This document shows positions 1 to 6,155 of a stretch of 6,360 nt of DNA, piece after piece. Source of the stretch: an uncultured Myxococcales bacterium (GTDB lineage: Bacteria; Myxococcota_A; UBA9042). The notes under the pieces were generated by a model that was not told the origin of the DNA, searched no databases, and saw only the letters and a program-made list of their open reading frames with translations. Within the stretch, counting starts at the first letter, position 1; each line of letters begins with the position of its first letter. Made by a program: the position numbers and the translations under genes. The stretch spans positions 1-6,360 of the forward strand of contig CALGHC010000902.1 of NCBI GenBank assembly GCA_937915965.1. Reading direction: 5' to 3'.

Positions 1-405
1 AGTTCCGTCCACATAACCCGTCAGGTCACGACCCTCGCGGTGGCGGAACGCTTCGACGACGGACTCGATCTCGAACGCGTCCGCGAGGACGGCATCGAGT
101 TCACGGCTGCGGTGGACCAGATCGCCGCGCTCGGCCGCGTGCAGCCAGATCCAGAGCGCTGCGGGAGTCGACGGGACCTGCACACCTGGGCCAGCGAGGC
201 TGGGGAAGGTGCGCAGACCGTCCACGCTGGTGCCGCTGGACCGGACGAGGGCATCTCCGAGGCCGACGACGAGGCTGCCATCGATCTTCAGGTTGGCGAG
301 TGCCGCAAACGCGTCGGCCGGTTCAGCGTCGGGTAGCAGGTTGAAGAAGAGGTAGCGGGCGTGCGGCGGCACGTCGGCGAGGATCGCGGGCTGGGGGGTG
401 GGCAT
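1..405 (-). CDS. DyP-type heme peroxidase, N-terminal 135 residues (cut by window edge)
   Basis: Dye-decolorizing peroxidases use heme and H2O2 to oxidise dyes, phenols or metal ions. The frame opens at ATG (403-405), is preceded by AGGAG at 412-416 with a 6-nt spacer, and stays open to the window edge. Visible family features are the N-terminal QPAILADVPPHARYLFF stretch, GLRTFP (63-68), PSTPAALW (78-85), GDLVHRSRELD (94-104), and RDLTGYVDGT at the last residues. The latter contains the diagnostic GxxDG motif (130-134) with the distal catalytic Asp133. The short N-terminus and lack of a Tat signal suggest the cytosolic YfeX-like P (B) class. The heme-ligating His and distal Arg lie in the missing part (family length about 300 residues), so activity cannot be confirmed, nor can any C-terminal encapsulin-targeting tail. 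It starts 13 nt after the racemase-like gene and is probably co-transcribed with it. Family assignment is firm; the substrate is unknown. Confidence 0.9.
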   Translation of the reverse strand, partial: MPTPQPAILADVPPHARYLFFNLLPDAEPADAFAALANLKIDGSLVVGLGDALVRSSGTSVDGLRTFPSLAGPGVQVPSTPAALWIWLHAAERGDLVHRSRELDAVLADAFEIESVVEAFRHREGRDLTGYVDGT

Positions 406-418
406 GGTCGGCTCCTGG

Positions 419-1597
419 TCAGCGAATTGCGCCGCTCTCGCGCAGCTCCATGATGGTCGCCTCGTCGAGTCCGAGCTCGGCGAGGACGGTGTCGGTGTCG
501 CTGCCGGGTACGCGCGCGCTGTGATCGTAGCGTGGAGGGCAGGCAGACAGGTTGATCGGGTTGCCGACCTGACGGACGGTGCCGCCCGCGCCATCGGCTA
601 CGTCGACTACCATGCCACGCTCGGTAAAGAGAGGTGAATCGACGGCCTCGGTCGGCCGCAGGACCGGTTCCACGCAGCACGCCACGTCGTCAAAGACCTC
701 GCGCCAGTGCGCCAGCGAGTGGCTCGCGAAGGCCTCTGCCAGCGCAGACTTCAGGGGTACGGCGTCGTCGCCCTCTGCCATGTAGGCGTCTGCCAGGTCC
801 GGTCGGCCCAACGCGTCGATGAGGCGCTCGAAGAAGTGCGGCTCGATCGCCCCCACGGCGACATGGCGGCCGTCGGCGGTGCGGTAGTAGTCGTATGCGC
901 CTGCTCCCGTGAGCGTCGTCGATTCGGCGCTGAGGTCTTCGCCGGCCAACGCGCTGGTCGCGGCCATTGCGTTCATCAGCAGCGCTCCGTCGGTCATCGA
1001 GACGTCGACAAACTGGCCCTCGCCACATTGCTGACGGTGCACGACCGCGGCGAGAATCCCCGCCACCGCGGTCCACGTGCCACCGCCCACGTCGCCGACC
1101 AGTACGCCGAGCGGCAGGGGGCCGGTGCCGCGCCTGCCCAGGTGCCAGGAGGTGCCCGAGCGCGCCAGGAAGTTGATGTCGTGGCCGGGTCGACGGGCCA
1201 GGGGTCCTGTCTGGCCATAGGACGAGATCGCGCAGTAGATCAGACGCGGCTGTACGGCGCGCAAAGCCTCGTAGCCGATGCCGAGGCGGTTCATGACGCC
1301 GGGTCGGAACTGCTCCACGACGATGTCGTGGCGGTCGACCAGGCGCTCGACGACGGCCGACGCTCCGGTCGCCTTGAGATCGAGGGTCATCGTCCGCTTG
1401 TTGCGGTTGAGGGTCCGGTACAGATGGCTGACGCCGGTGTCATCGAGGGGGGGCAGGTAGTACAGCAGGTCGGGGCGATCGGGCGCCTCGACCCGCAGCA
1501 CCTCGGCGCCGAGGTCGGCGAGCAGCATCGTCGCCAACGGCCCGGGGTACAGCGTTGTAAAGTCGAGAACTTTCAGTCCGTCGAGCGCGCCCGGCAT
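419..1597 (-). CDS. CaiB/BaiF (class III CoA-transferase) family protein, alpha-methylacyl-CoA racemase-like
   Basis: This family either moves CoA between carboxylic acids or epimerises 2-methylacyl-CoA thioesters in branched-chain fatty acid and sterol side-chain breakdown. The protein has 392 residues and opens with the family motif LDGLKVLDFTTLYPGPLATM, followed by LADLGAEVLRVE. The segments SSYGQTGPLARRPGHDINF (125-143), LVGDVGGG (166-173) and GEGQFVDVSMTDG (192-204) are conserved. Asp169 is the family catalytic aspartate. His139 lies 30 residues before it, matching the His126/Asp156 pair of the M. tuberculosis racemase MCR, and Glu252 in VGAIEPHFF fits MCR Glu241. These point to the racemase branch rather than formyl-CoA or carnitine CoA-transferases. 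The C-terminus (PGSDTDTVLAELGLDE) is typical, so the gene looks complete. GGAGG (1604-1608) lies 6 nt before ATG. It sits 34 nt after smpB and 13 nt before the peroxidase gene. The acyl-CoA substrate cannot be read from the sequence. Confidence 0.93.
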   Translation of the reverse strand: MPGALDGLKVLDFTTLYPGPLATMLLADLGAEVLRVEAPDRPDLLYYLPPLDDTGVSHLYRTLNRNKRTMTLDLKATGASAVVERLVDRHDIVVEQFRPGVMNRLGIGYEALRAVQPRLIYCAISSYGQTGPLARRPGHDINFLARSGTSWHLGRRGTGPLPLGVLVGDVGGGTWTAVAGILAAVVHRQQCGEGQFVDVSMTDGALLMNAMAATSALAGEDLSAESTTLTGAGAYDYYRTADGRHVAVGAIEPHFFERLIDALGRPDLADAYMAEGDDAVPLKSALAEAFASHSLAHWREVFDDVACCVEPVLRPTEAVDSPLFTERGMVVDVADGAGGTVRQVGNPINLSACPPRYDHSARVPGSDTDTVLAELGLDEATIMELRESGAIR

Positions 1598-1631
1598 GAC
1601 GATCCTCCGCCTCCGTCTCGGCCAGCGCTGA

Positions 1632-2105
1632 TCAGCCGCGGAGCGCTCTGGCTATCTCGCGTTGCGCGTCGCTCTGCTTGAGCTTCTCGCGCTTGTCATG
1701 CTGTTTGCGCCCGCGACCGATGCCGATCTCGATCTTGACGTGGGCGCCGCGAAAGTAGATCGCGAGGACGACGCAGGCCATGCCGCGGGTGCCTAGCGCC
1801 GCGTCGAGCCGGTCGATCTGGCGGCGGTGCAGCAACAGTTTGCGCGGTCGTTCTACGTCGTGGTTGAACTGGTGAGACCAAGCATATTCCGGGATCTGCA
1901 GACCGTACACCCACGCTTCGCCGTGGAGAACGCGGACGTGCGCGCTGGACAGGGTCGCCTTGCCTTCGCGCAGGGATTTCACCTCGCTGCCCAGCAGCAT
2001 CAGCCCGGCCTCGAACTCGTCATCGAGCTCGTAATCGTGACGAGCTCGCTTGTTGCGGGCGATCATCTTGATTGGCTTGGTGGGGCTGGCGGGCGCAGGG
2101 GGCAT
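1632..2105 (-). CDS. smpB: SsrA-binding protein SmpB
   Basis: SmpB binds the tRNA-like part of tmRNA and brings it to ribosomes stalled on broken mRNAs, where trans-translation tags the nascent peptide and frees the ribosome in the cytoplasm. The 157-residue product has the usual family length. Diagnostic segments are IARNKRARHDYELDDEFEAG (15-34), GSEVKSLREGKATL (39-52), the NHDVERPRKLLLHRRQI block (81-97) and the basic tail GRGRKQHDKRE (130-140) through REIARALRG, which in known structures enters the empty mRNA channel. ATG at 2105 is preferred because AGGAA (2113-2117) lies 7 nt upstream. A longer reading from 2231 would overlap the fusion gene and add 42 residues unlike the family. Another in-frame Met at residue 14 would also leave the core intact. 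No ssrA (tmRNA) gene is visible here. The gene lies 55 nt after the kinase-glycosylase fusion and 34 nt before the racemase-like gene. Confidence 0.97.
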   Translation of the reverse strand: MPPAPASPTKPIKMIARNKRARHDYELDDEFEAGLMLLGSEVKSLREGKATLSSAHVRVLHGEAWVYGLQIPEYAWSHQFNHDVERPRKLLLHRRQIDRLDAALGTRGMACVVLAIYFRGAHVKIEIGIGRGRKQHDKREKLKQSDAQREIARALRG

Positions 2106-2115
2106 GGCGTCGTTC

Positions 2116-2170
2116 CTGGCGGAATCTATCCCGTTGGAATTTGGTAGAATCTGGCGGAATCTAGTAGAAT
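2116..2170 (-). repeat. Direct repeats and a 10-nt phased GAAT series at the fusion gene-smpB junction
   Basis: The 13-mer CTGGCGGAATCTA (plus strand) occurs exactly at 2116-2128 and 2151-2163, 35 nt apart. GTAGAAT occurs at 2144-2150 and 2164-2170. GAAT recurs at 2137, 2147, 2157 and 2167, an exact 10-nt period, with a further copy at 2122. The series covers the last codons and TAG stop (2161-2163) of the fusion gene and reaches the smpB Shine-Dalgarno. It looks like a degenerate 10-nt tandem array. Whether it is an operator, a bent-DNA element or a replication-slippage relic cannot be told from one sequence. Confidence 0.6.
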
Positions 2171-3984
2171 GTCGTGCGCAGCACTGGTTGGAACATGGCC
2201 TTGTCGTGCTTGCACACCTGGTCGATGACACACGCCAAGCAGTTGGGCTCCTCCATCTCTGGGCAGCGCTTGCGGGCCCCGAAGAAGAACCAGTCGATCG
2301 CGCCCATGTCGCGACCCGAGACCTCCATCAACTGCATCATCGCCTCGTACGCTGCCACCCGCACGGCGATCTCGTCCGTGGGCTTGATCAGACGCCGGCC
2401 CACAAGTTGTTCGCGCAGCTCCTCGTCGCCGACCTCGACCAGGCCCGTTCGCAGGCACGATCGCATCAGGTGGTAGTCGACGATCGGGAAGAGGGCGCTG
2501 CCGTCGCCCAGGTCGATGAAACGCTCCGGCCGCTGCCCCAGCGCCAAGATGAGCAGCATGGCCTTCTTGCGCAGCGGGTCCTCGCGATAGCCGGTGATGT
2601 GGTGCAGCGTCGTGAGCAGATGGTGAATGGGGGCTGACGACGAACGTGCTGCCTCGACTAGGTCGGCAGGCGTGATCCCCAGGTCCCACATGTCTCGGCC
2701 GTAGCCACGTGCCAGGGCGTGGTGGGTCGCGAGAACGGGCATTGGCACCCGGCCGTCGTCCGTGCGGAAGAGGGCCTCGGTCTCGCTCCACCGCAACGAC
2801 GCCTGCCCCAATGGGGTGAGGCGCGACGGGTCCCGGTCGAACTGGCGCCGGAACGCCGCGAAACAATAGTCCGACCCCTTGACCCGCTGGTCGTTGATGG
2901 TCGCCCAGGTCGGCCGCGCGTAGACGCCGTTGGCGGGGCTCCAAAAACCGAACTGATGGAGAATCGAGGCGAAGAAGAAGTTGAGCGCGTTCGGGTCGCC
3001 GACCTCAGGGAAGTACGGTCCGACGAAGTCGAACGGCTTGATCGCCTCGGCGTCCGCGATCAGCCGGCCGATGCGCTCCACCTGGACCCGGTTGACCTGG
3101 ACCCTGGCGTCGCGAACGGCGGCGCGCCGTCGGCCCTCGACCACCTCGTGGGTGGTCGTCAGCAGCGCCTCCATGCCGGGGGCCTCGATGGTGCGTGACG
3201 CCACCGCCATGCCCAGGCGCACCGCCTCGCTTGGGTGCAGACCACGCAGCAGCCCGGCCAGGGTGCCGCCACACACAGAGTCGCCTGCGCCGGTCAGATC
3301 GACCGGCTGCGCCGGGCAGATCGGAACGTGGGTGCAATGGTCACCCTGCCAGACGTCGGCACCGCGCGGACCTCGCGTCACCACCAGGATCTGGCCGGTG
3401 CGCACGGGCGGCCGCTCCTCGCCGAAGACCAGGGCCGACTCGAACTCGTTCATGAAGAACAGGTCGACGCGCTCCATCAACGCCCGGACCGTGTCCGGCG
3501 CGCGCCTCGCCATGTAGCCATAAGTGCCCGCCGACAATCGGGCGCTGGTGCGTGCCCGCAGGTCCTCGACAAAGCGCATCTGCAGCTCTGGGGCGTGGAT
3601 TGCGGCGATGTGGATGATCGACGCGTCGAGCAAGCTGTCGTCGAGCAGGCCCGGGTGCATCGTCTCCTCGGTGCCCCAGGTCGCCGAGACGAGGCGGGCG
3701 TTGCCGTCGCCCTCGTAGACGATCTCAAAGTGGGGTACGTCCTCAAGGCGGCATGCCGGCCCATGCCAGGGGACCAGCGCTGCCGACTCGGCGAAGAGCT
3801 CGGGCAGGGGATCGGGACGGAAGCCGAAGAAGCGGGCGTCGGCGCCGGCCTGACGGGCCGCGATCGCAGTATATAGCCCTGCGCCACCCGGCGTAGTGCG
3901 GGGTCGCTCGGCGGCTCGGATGCGGTCGACTGACGCGCCCCCGATGACCAGTATATGCTGCGATGAGTGCCGTTTGCCCGCCAT
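2161..3984 (-). CDS. PfkB-family kinase fused to a Qng1/HhH-GPD-like glycosylase domain with an Fe-S cysteine motif
   Basis: The product has 607 residues in two domains. Residues about 10-290 are a PfkB (ribokinase/nucleoside kinase) domain: ILVIGGASVD with substrate-type Asp20, di-glycine 33-34 in PGGAGLYTAIAARQAG, NEFE (179-182), VVTRGPRGADVW, and DLTGAGDSVCGG with catalytic-base Asp235. Residues about 295-607 resemble, from memory, the queuosine 5'-phosphate glycosylase Qng1 (DUF2419): ALNFFFASILHQFGFW, LFRTDDGRVPMPVL, DPLRKKAMLL, then FPIVDYHLMRSCLRTGLV. Asp503 in VDYH also fits the catalytic Asp of the VDTH motif in HhH-GPD DNA glycosylases. The C-terminus holds Cys574-x7-Cys582-x2-Cys585-x5-Cys591, very like the [4Fe-4S] loop of endonuclease III (C-x6-C-x2-C-x5-C). 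Inferred role: salvage of a modified nucleoside by phosphorylation then base release; repair of DNA bases is the alternative. Start is uncertain: ATG 3984 fits the PfkB N-terminus, an in-frame GTG at 4032 adds 16 residues, and neither has a clear Shine-Dalgarno. It leads the minus-strand cluster. Confidence 0.85.
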   Translation of the reverse strand: MAGKRHSSQHILVIGGASVDRIRAAERPRTTPGGAGLYTAIAARQAGADARFFGFRPDPLPELFAESAALVPWHGPACRLEDVPHFEIVYEGDGNARLVSATWGTEETMHPGLLDDSLLDASIIHIAAIHAPELQMRFVEDLRARTSARLSAGTYGYMARRAPDTVRALMERVDLFFMNEFESALVFGEERPPVRTGQILVVTRGPRGADVWQGDHCTHVPICPAQPVDLTGAGDSVCGGTLAGLLRGLHPSEAVRLGMAVASRTIEAPGMEALLTTTHEVVEGRRRAAVRDARVQVNRVQVERIGRLIADAEAIKPFDFVGPYFPEVGDPNALNFFFASILHQFGFWSPANGVYARPTWATINDQRVKGSDYCFAAFRRQFDRDPSRLTPLGQASLRWSETEALFRTDDGRVPMPVLATHHALARGYGRDMWDLGITPADLVEAARSSSAPIHHLLTTLHHITGYREDPLRKKAMLLILALGQRPERFIDLGDGSALFPIVDYHLMRSCLRTGLVEVGDEELREQLVGRRLIKPTDEIAVRVAAYEAMMQLMEVSGRDMGAIDWFFFGARKRCPEMEEPNCLACVIDQVCKHDKAMFQPVLRTTFY

Positions 3985-4065
3985 GGCCGGCGCATGTTGG
4001 CACCGCGCAACGGCGGGATCAAGGCACGGCACTCGTTACAGCGGCCCGACGCCATGCCGATAGAT

Positions 4066-4082
4066 ACGACACAACATGTCGT
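4066..4082. promoter_or_regulatory. Operator-like inverted repeat in the divergent promoter region
   Basis: ACGACA (4066-4071) and TGTCGT (4077-4082) form a perfect 6-bp inverted repeat around a 5-nt centre, directly beside the -10-like GATAATAA at 4083. Dyads of this size between divergent genes are common sites for dimeric repressors. It lies about 82 nt upstream of the fusion gene ATG and about 220 nt upstream of the CLC ATG, so control of the fusion gene is more likely. No regulator gene is in the window, and a dyad this short can arise by chance. Confidence 0.35.
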
Positions 4083-4211
4083 GATAATAACGTCTTTTCG
4101 AAATCTGCGCCCTCGACCAAAGAGACCCCGTAGGGCCAATTCCGGCGTGACAACGAAGACGTGCGCCCACCAGGTCGATCACCGCAAACTTCACCCTGAA
4201 GAAGCCCCCTT

Positions 4212-4229
4212 GGGAGGCTGAAGGGCTTG
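4212..4229 (+). promoter_or_regulatory. Shine-Dalgarno-like GGGAGG with in-frame TTG upstream of the CLC gene
   Basis: GGGAGG (4212-4217) precedes an in-frame TTG (4227-4229) by 9 nt, a spacing suited to initiation. The site sits inside a possible hairpin closed by AAGCCC (4202-4207) and GGGCTT (4223-4228), which would limit its access. The 25 codons up to ATG 4302 contain many A-ending and Arg/Pro codons unlike the rest of the gene, so this is treated as an alternative start or leader element rather than the main start. Confidence 0.3.
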
Positions 4230-4241
4230 ACGCCCGGGGCG

Positions 4242-4258
4242 CGCGGTGCAACACCGCG
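4242..4258 (+). other. GC-rich hairpin in the CLC leader
   Basis: CGCGGTG (4242-4248), CAA, CACCGCG (4252-4258) makes a perfect 7-bp stem with a 3-nt loop, ending 43 nt before the CLC ATG. No run of T follows, so it is not an intrinsic terminator. In mRNA it would be stable and could affect initiation or transcript stability. A functional role is unproven. Confidence 0.4.
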
Positions 4259-4301
4259 ATTGCGCACGCGACCACGTCCTTGCTGCGCGACACGAGCAGA
4301 C

Positions 4302-6155
4302 ATGGCGCGCAGATTCTTCGTTCCCACTGACCGGCTGGCCCGGCTGCGCTTCTTGCGCATCGTGCAGGCATGGTTCCACCTGGAGGATTCGCGCGATTTC
4401 GGGCGCATGCTCTTTCTGTACGTTGGATTGGGGATCGTCGTCGGCCTCTTCGCGATCGTCTTTCACTGGGCCGTGGCCGGCGCAGAGTTCCTGTTTCTGG
4501 ACCTGATGGCCGGGTATCGACCGGCCACGCCGGGCGGCGAACACCTCCTGATCAAACCGTCATCGACGCCGTTCAACCCCTGGTTGCTCGCCGTGATGCC
4601 GGCGCTGGGGGCCACCCTCTCGGCGATCCTGGTGCGCACCTTCGCGCCCGAAGCGTGGGGGGCCGGCACGCCCGCGGTGATCCAGGGCTATCACAGTGGA
4701 GGAATCGTTCGGCGGCGGGTGACCTGGGTCAAGACGATCGCGTCTGCTCTTGTGATCGGTACGGGTGGGTCAGCCGGCCGCGAGGGGCCGATCGCCCAGG
4801 TTGGCAGCGCGCTGGGCTCCGTCGTCGCTCGGCTGTTGAAGCTCGCCCCCGCCGAGCGGCGTACTTTGGTTGCAGCAGGGGCCGCAGCCGGAATTGGCGC
4901 CCTCTTCCACGCCCCAGTCGCCAGCGCCTTGTTCATCGCCGAGATTCTCTATCGCCGGATGGAGCTTGAGCACGAGGTCATCGTGCCGGGGCTGATCGCC
5001 TCGATCGTCGCATACAGCGTCTACAGCACCGTCTTCTCGTGGAGCCCCCTCTTCCACATCAACGCCTTCTCGTTCGACAGCCCGCTTGAGCTGGGCCCTT
5101 ACATCGTCCTGGCGATCTTCCTCGCGCTCTCCGCTCGGGTCTTCGCGCGCATGTATTACGCGATTGAGCACCGCTTCGACCGCATGCGTGGGCCGATGTG
5201 GCTGAGGCCAGCCCTTGGGGGCCTCGGCGTGGGCGCCATTGGCTTCGTCGAACCGGACACCCTCGGCGCAGGCTACGGTATCCTTCAAAATGCCATCGAC
5301 GGCCAGATCGGGCTGTGGGCGCTGCTCGCCTTGGGGTTGGGCAAGATGCTGACGACCGGCCTCACCATCGGATCGGGCGCGAGCGGCGGCAAGTTCGCAC
5401 CGTCGCTGGTCATCGGCGGAGCTCTTGGGGGCTTCGTCGGCACCGCGACCGCCGGGGTCTTGCCCGGTCTGGGCATGGACCCCGGCGCTTTCGTCGTCAT
5501 GGGCATGGCCGGCTTCTTCGCTGCAGTCTCCAATGCTCCGATATCAGTCATCATCCTTGTTAGCGAGATGACGGGCAACTACCACATGTTGGTGCCGGCG
5601 ATGTGGGTCTGCATCATCGCTTGGCTGCTCACCGCCGACGTCAGCCTCTTTGCCGGCCAGCGCGAGACCCGGCTGGACTCGCAGGTTCATCTGGCAGAGG
5701 CAGTCGAAGGGGCTGCCAAGCGCCTCAAGGTCCGCGACGCCGTCGACAACGTCGAGCACGAGCGGCTCGTTACGGTCCACGTCGACACCTCGCTCGCCGA
5801 GCTCCGCGTGCGATTCGCCCGCACCCACCACTCGACCTTCCCGGTCGTCGACGCCGCTGGGGTCCTCGTCGGGGTCATCGACGACGAGGCGTTGCGTGAG
5901 GCTGTGCAGGATGTCGGACTCGATCACCTCATCGTTGCCGCCGATCTGATGATCGTCCAACCGACGCTGAAGCTTGACGAGAGCCTCCACTCGGCCCTCC
6001 ACAAGCTGGTCTCGACCCATCACGACGAGCTGCTGATCGTGGACGACGTCGATCCCAACCGCCTCGTCGGAACGCTGAGCCGCCGTGACGTCGTTGCCTT
6101 CCTCGACGAGCGCATCCAGGAACGGGGTCGCGCCGATGCGGAGGGGCGTCTGTGA
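4302..6155 (+). CDS. CLC-family chloride channel/transporter with two C-terminal CBS domains
   Basis: CLC proteins are dimeric inner-membrane anion channels or Cl-/H+ exchangers. With the ATG at 4302 the product has 617 residues: a short basic N-terminus, a membrane domain from about 35 to 450, CBS1 at about 475-535 and CBS2 at about 545-605. Anion-pathway motifs are GAGTP (120-124, in place of GSGIP), GREGP (159-163) with gating Glu161, and GKFAP (363-367). The residue matching E. coli ClcA proton glutamate Glu203 is Ile215, as channels such as CLC-1 have a hydrophobic residue there, and the central Tyr445 position appears to be Phe450. These suggest uncoupled or altered transport. CBS2 contains TLSRRD, which fits the S/TxxD nucleotide-ribose contact, so adenine-nucleotide control is likely. 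A TTG at 4227 with a good Shine-Dalgarno would add 25 residues, but those are Arg/Pro-rich with uncharacteristic codons, so ATG 4302 is preferred. It is transcribed away from the fusion gene, and its 3' end faces the glycine-rich gene. Confidence 0.94.
   Translation: MARRFFVPTDRLARLRFLRIVQAWFHLEDSRDFGRMLFLYVGLGIVVGLFAIVFHWAVAGAEFLFLDLMAGYRPATPGGEHLLIKPSSTPFNPWLLAVMPALGATLSAILVRTFAPEAWGAGTPAVIQGYHSGGIVRRRVTWVKTIASALVIGTGGSAGREGPIAQVGSALGSVVARLLKLAPAERRTLVAAGAAAGIGALFHAPVASALFIAEILYRRMELEHEVIVPGLIASIVAYSVYSTVFSWSPLFHINAFSFDSPLELGPYIVLAIFLALSARVFARMYYAIEHRFDRMRGPMWLRPALGGLGVGAIGFVEPDTLGAGYGILQNAIDGQIGLWALLALGLGKMLTTGLTIGSGASGGKFAPSLVIGGALGGFVGTATAGVLPGLGMDPGAFVVMGMAGFFAAVSNAPISVIILVSEMTGNYHMLVPAMWVCIIAWLLTADVSLFAGQRETRLDSQVHLAEAVEGAAKRLKVRDAVDNVEHERLVTVHVDTSLAELRVRFARTHHSTFPVVDAAGVLVGVIDDEALREAVQDVGLDHLIVAADLMIVQPTLKLDESLHSALHKLVSTHHDELLIVDDVDPNRLVGTLSRRDVVAFLDERIQERGRADAEGRL

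Larger units (their letters stand above)
3985..4301. other. Divergent intergenic region between the fusion gene and the CLC gene
   Basis: This 317-nt stretch separates the start codons of two divergent genes, so it should carry both promoters. It is less regular in composition than the genes and includes a relatively AT-rich patch at about 4061-4105 that holds GATAATAA (4083-4090) and, on the other strand, TTATTATC. These resemble -10 elements, but no convincing -35 partner at 16-18 nt was found on either strand. It also contains the inverted repeat and hairpin listed separately. No tRNA, tmRNA, small conserved ORF or recognisable riboswitch was seen. If the fusion gene starts at GTG 4032, the region shrinks by 48 nt. 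Confidence 0.5.

Noticed and set aside
707..1681. 324-codon plus-strand open frame
   Set aside because: It is antisense to the racemase-like gene, whose conserved motifs and Shine-Dalgarno are clear. Its translation matches no family, and such frames are expected opposite high-GC genes.
2050..2637. 195-codon plus-strand open frame opposite the fusion gene and smpB start
   Set aside because: It has no recognisable motif and runs antisense across two well-supported genes and their junction.
3235..3876. 213-codon plus-strand open frame
   Set aside because: It is antisense to the PfkB domain, whose catalytic motifs are intact; the composition is that of a high-GC shadow frame.
4242..4258. Intrinsic terminator in the CLC leader
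   Set aside because: The 7-bp GC stem is perfect, but it is followed by mixed GC-rich sequence and no T tract.
4033..4301. Possible fluoride riboswitch upstream of the CLC gene
   Set aside because: CLC genes can follow crcB-type riboswitches, but I could not find the conserved GGxGAUGG and CUGAUG-type segments or the expected pseudoknot pairing.
4227..4301. TTG 4227 as the main CLC start
   Set aside because: Despite the upstream GGGAGG, the 25 added codons are Arg/Pro-rich with many A-ending codons unlike the gene, and the CLC fold does not need them.
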